NCBI GenBank assembly: GCA_004282745.1
Contig: SHMT01000022.1
Location: 16,196 to 80,195, forward strand
Direction of reading: 5' to 3'
Length of the DNA: 64,000 nucleotides
Source: Candidatus Scalindua sp. SCAELEC01
GTDB taxonomy: Bacteria > Planctomycetota > Brocadiia > Brocadiales > Scalinduaceae
The notes under the pieces are model-generated. The model was not told where the DNA came from and did not search any database. It worked only from the letters and a program-made list of their open reading frames with translations. The position numbers were made by a program, and so were the translations under genes. Shown one piece after another: positions 63,481 to 64,000 of this stretch; position 1 is the first letter of the stretch; every line of letters starts with the position of its first letter.

Positions 63481-64000
63481 GGAGTGCTGTGCTACCGGTT
63501 TTTAACTGGAATGCAAAGCAATTGCGCCGGAATCAAGATGAGGAATGGAAAAAGTATTGAGGAGTTTTTAGTAAGGAGTGAGAGGAAACAAAAGGTAGCA
63601 GGGATGTTAAAACTTACCTTGATGTGTGGAATTCAAGAATTGTAAAACATCAAAATACGCAGAAAACAAGTAACAGGTGAAGGATGAAGTAATGTCAGAT
63701 CTATCAAGAGAGGAGGTTGATGATCATGTTGAGAGAACAAGAAAGTGTGAGCATTAGTTACGGGTACTGAAATGATTTGCAGACGAGACATGCATACCGG
63801 CACTGTCTTTAAACCGTTTCTGATTATTGCAAATCAAAAATGCAGTAAGCAAAATTCATAACTGTTAGGGTCCATGTCACCAGCGTTCTGAAAATGTCTT
63901 AAATCTGGCGAGTTAAAATTGCACTCTCTACCCGAACATCTTCTTAAAAAAAAGTAAATAAAAAATATTTTCTTCTATTTTCTCCTTTTCCTTCTTTTTC
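63481..64000. other. Gene-free interval to window end
   Basis: No coding frame, RNA or repeat copy is supported here. The last 50 bases are a pyrimidine-rich tract. Confidence 0.4.

Overview
The window looks like a chromosomal segment of an anaerobic, respiring, low-GC bacterium rich in c-type cytochromes, most probably an anammox planctomycete (Brocadiales, for example a Scalindua-like organism). That is an inference. It rests on a five-gene cytochrome b plus multihaem c operon, a haem/beta-barrel fusion, a haemerythrin/Fe-S pair, a PEP-CTERM protein and frequent TTG/GTG starts. No rRNA gene is present and I recognised no tRNA gene.

Layout. 1-12.6 kb is mostly housekeeping: the end of a XerC/D recombinase, leuS, a haemerythrin/Fe-S pair, pyrE, an LtaS-like membrane sulfatase, murQ and uvrC, followed by a methyltransferase. 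13.3-17.8 kb is a cassette array with attC-like sites, three of which show an extrahelical base on the left arm. It carries two toxin-antitoxin modules, a tail-anchored protein, an AbiU2/HEPN-like protein and a TPR membrane protein. No integron integrase lies in the window. 18-30 kb is mixed: gluzincin peptidase, Nudix, serine hydrolase, coiled-coil lipoprotein, birA, rhodanese-ferritin fusion, DUF4139 protein and an MNT/HEPN pair. 30.2-33.9 kb is a compact three-gene acyl-CoA operon: SCPx-type thiolase, a DUF35-hydroxyacyl-CoA dehydrogenase fusion and a divergent HMG-CoA-reductase-like protein. 34-36 kb holds a monohaem DUF3365-like protein and a PEP-CTERM protein. 36.7-41.4 kb (minus strand) is the cytochrome operon: split cytochrome b plus pentahaem, 11-haem and 12-haem c-type proteins, with no Rieske gene beside it. 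41.5-51.8 kb (minus) has a class III aminotransferase, a TPR protein, a U32 protein and a lipid-type cluster (PaaK-like ligase, MMPL/RND exporter, SCP2-like protein, extended SDR reductase). 52.7-63.3 kb has a DUF2294 protein, a beta-carbonic anhydrase preceded by a candidate about 120-nt RNA, a tetrahaem/beta-barrel fusion with a dihaem paralogue, a multicopper oxidase, an SSS transporter, an HD-GYP phosphodiesterase and a lone receiver.

Intergenic DNA is full of small non-coding repeats. A 145-bp MITE-like element has six intact copies, each flanked by a 6-bp target duplication of the form TANNTA, plus one decayed full-length copy and three fragments. A second family has termini of the TATACYCATC type, and one copy has interrupted an attC site. 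A third family is a roughly 45-bp palindrome, mostly placed at gene ends.
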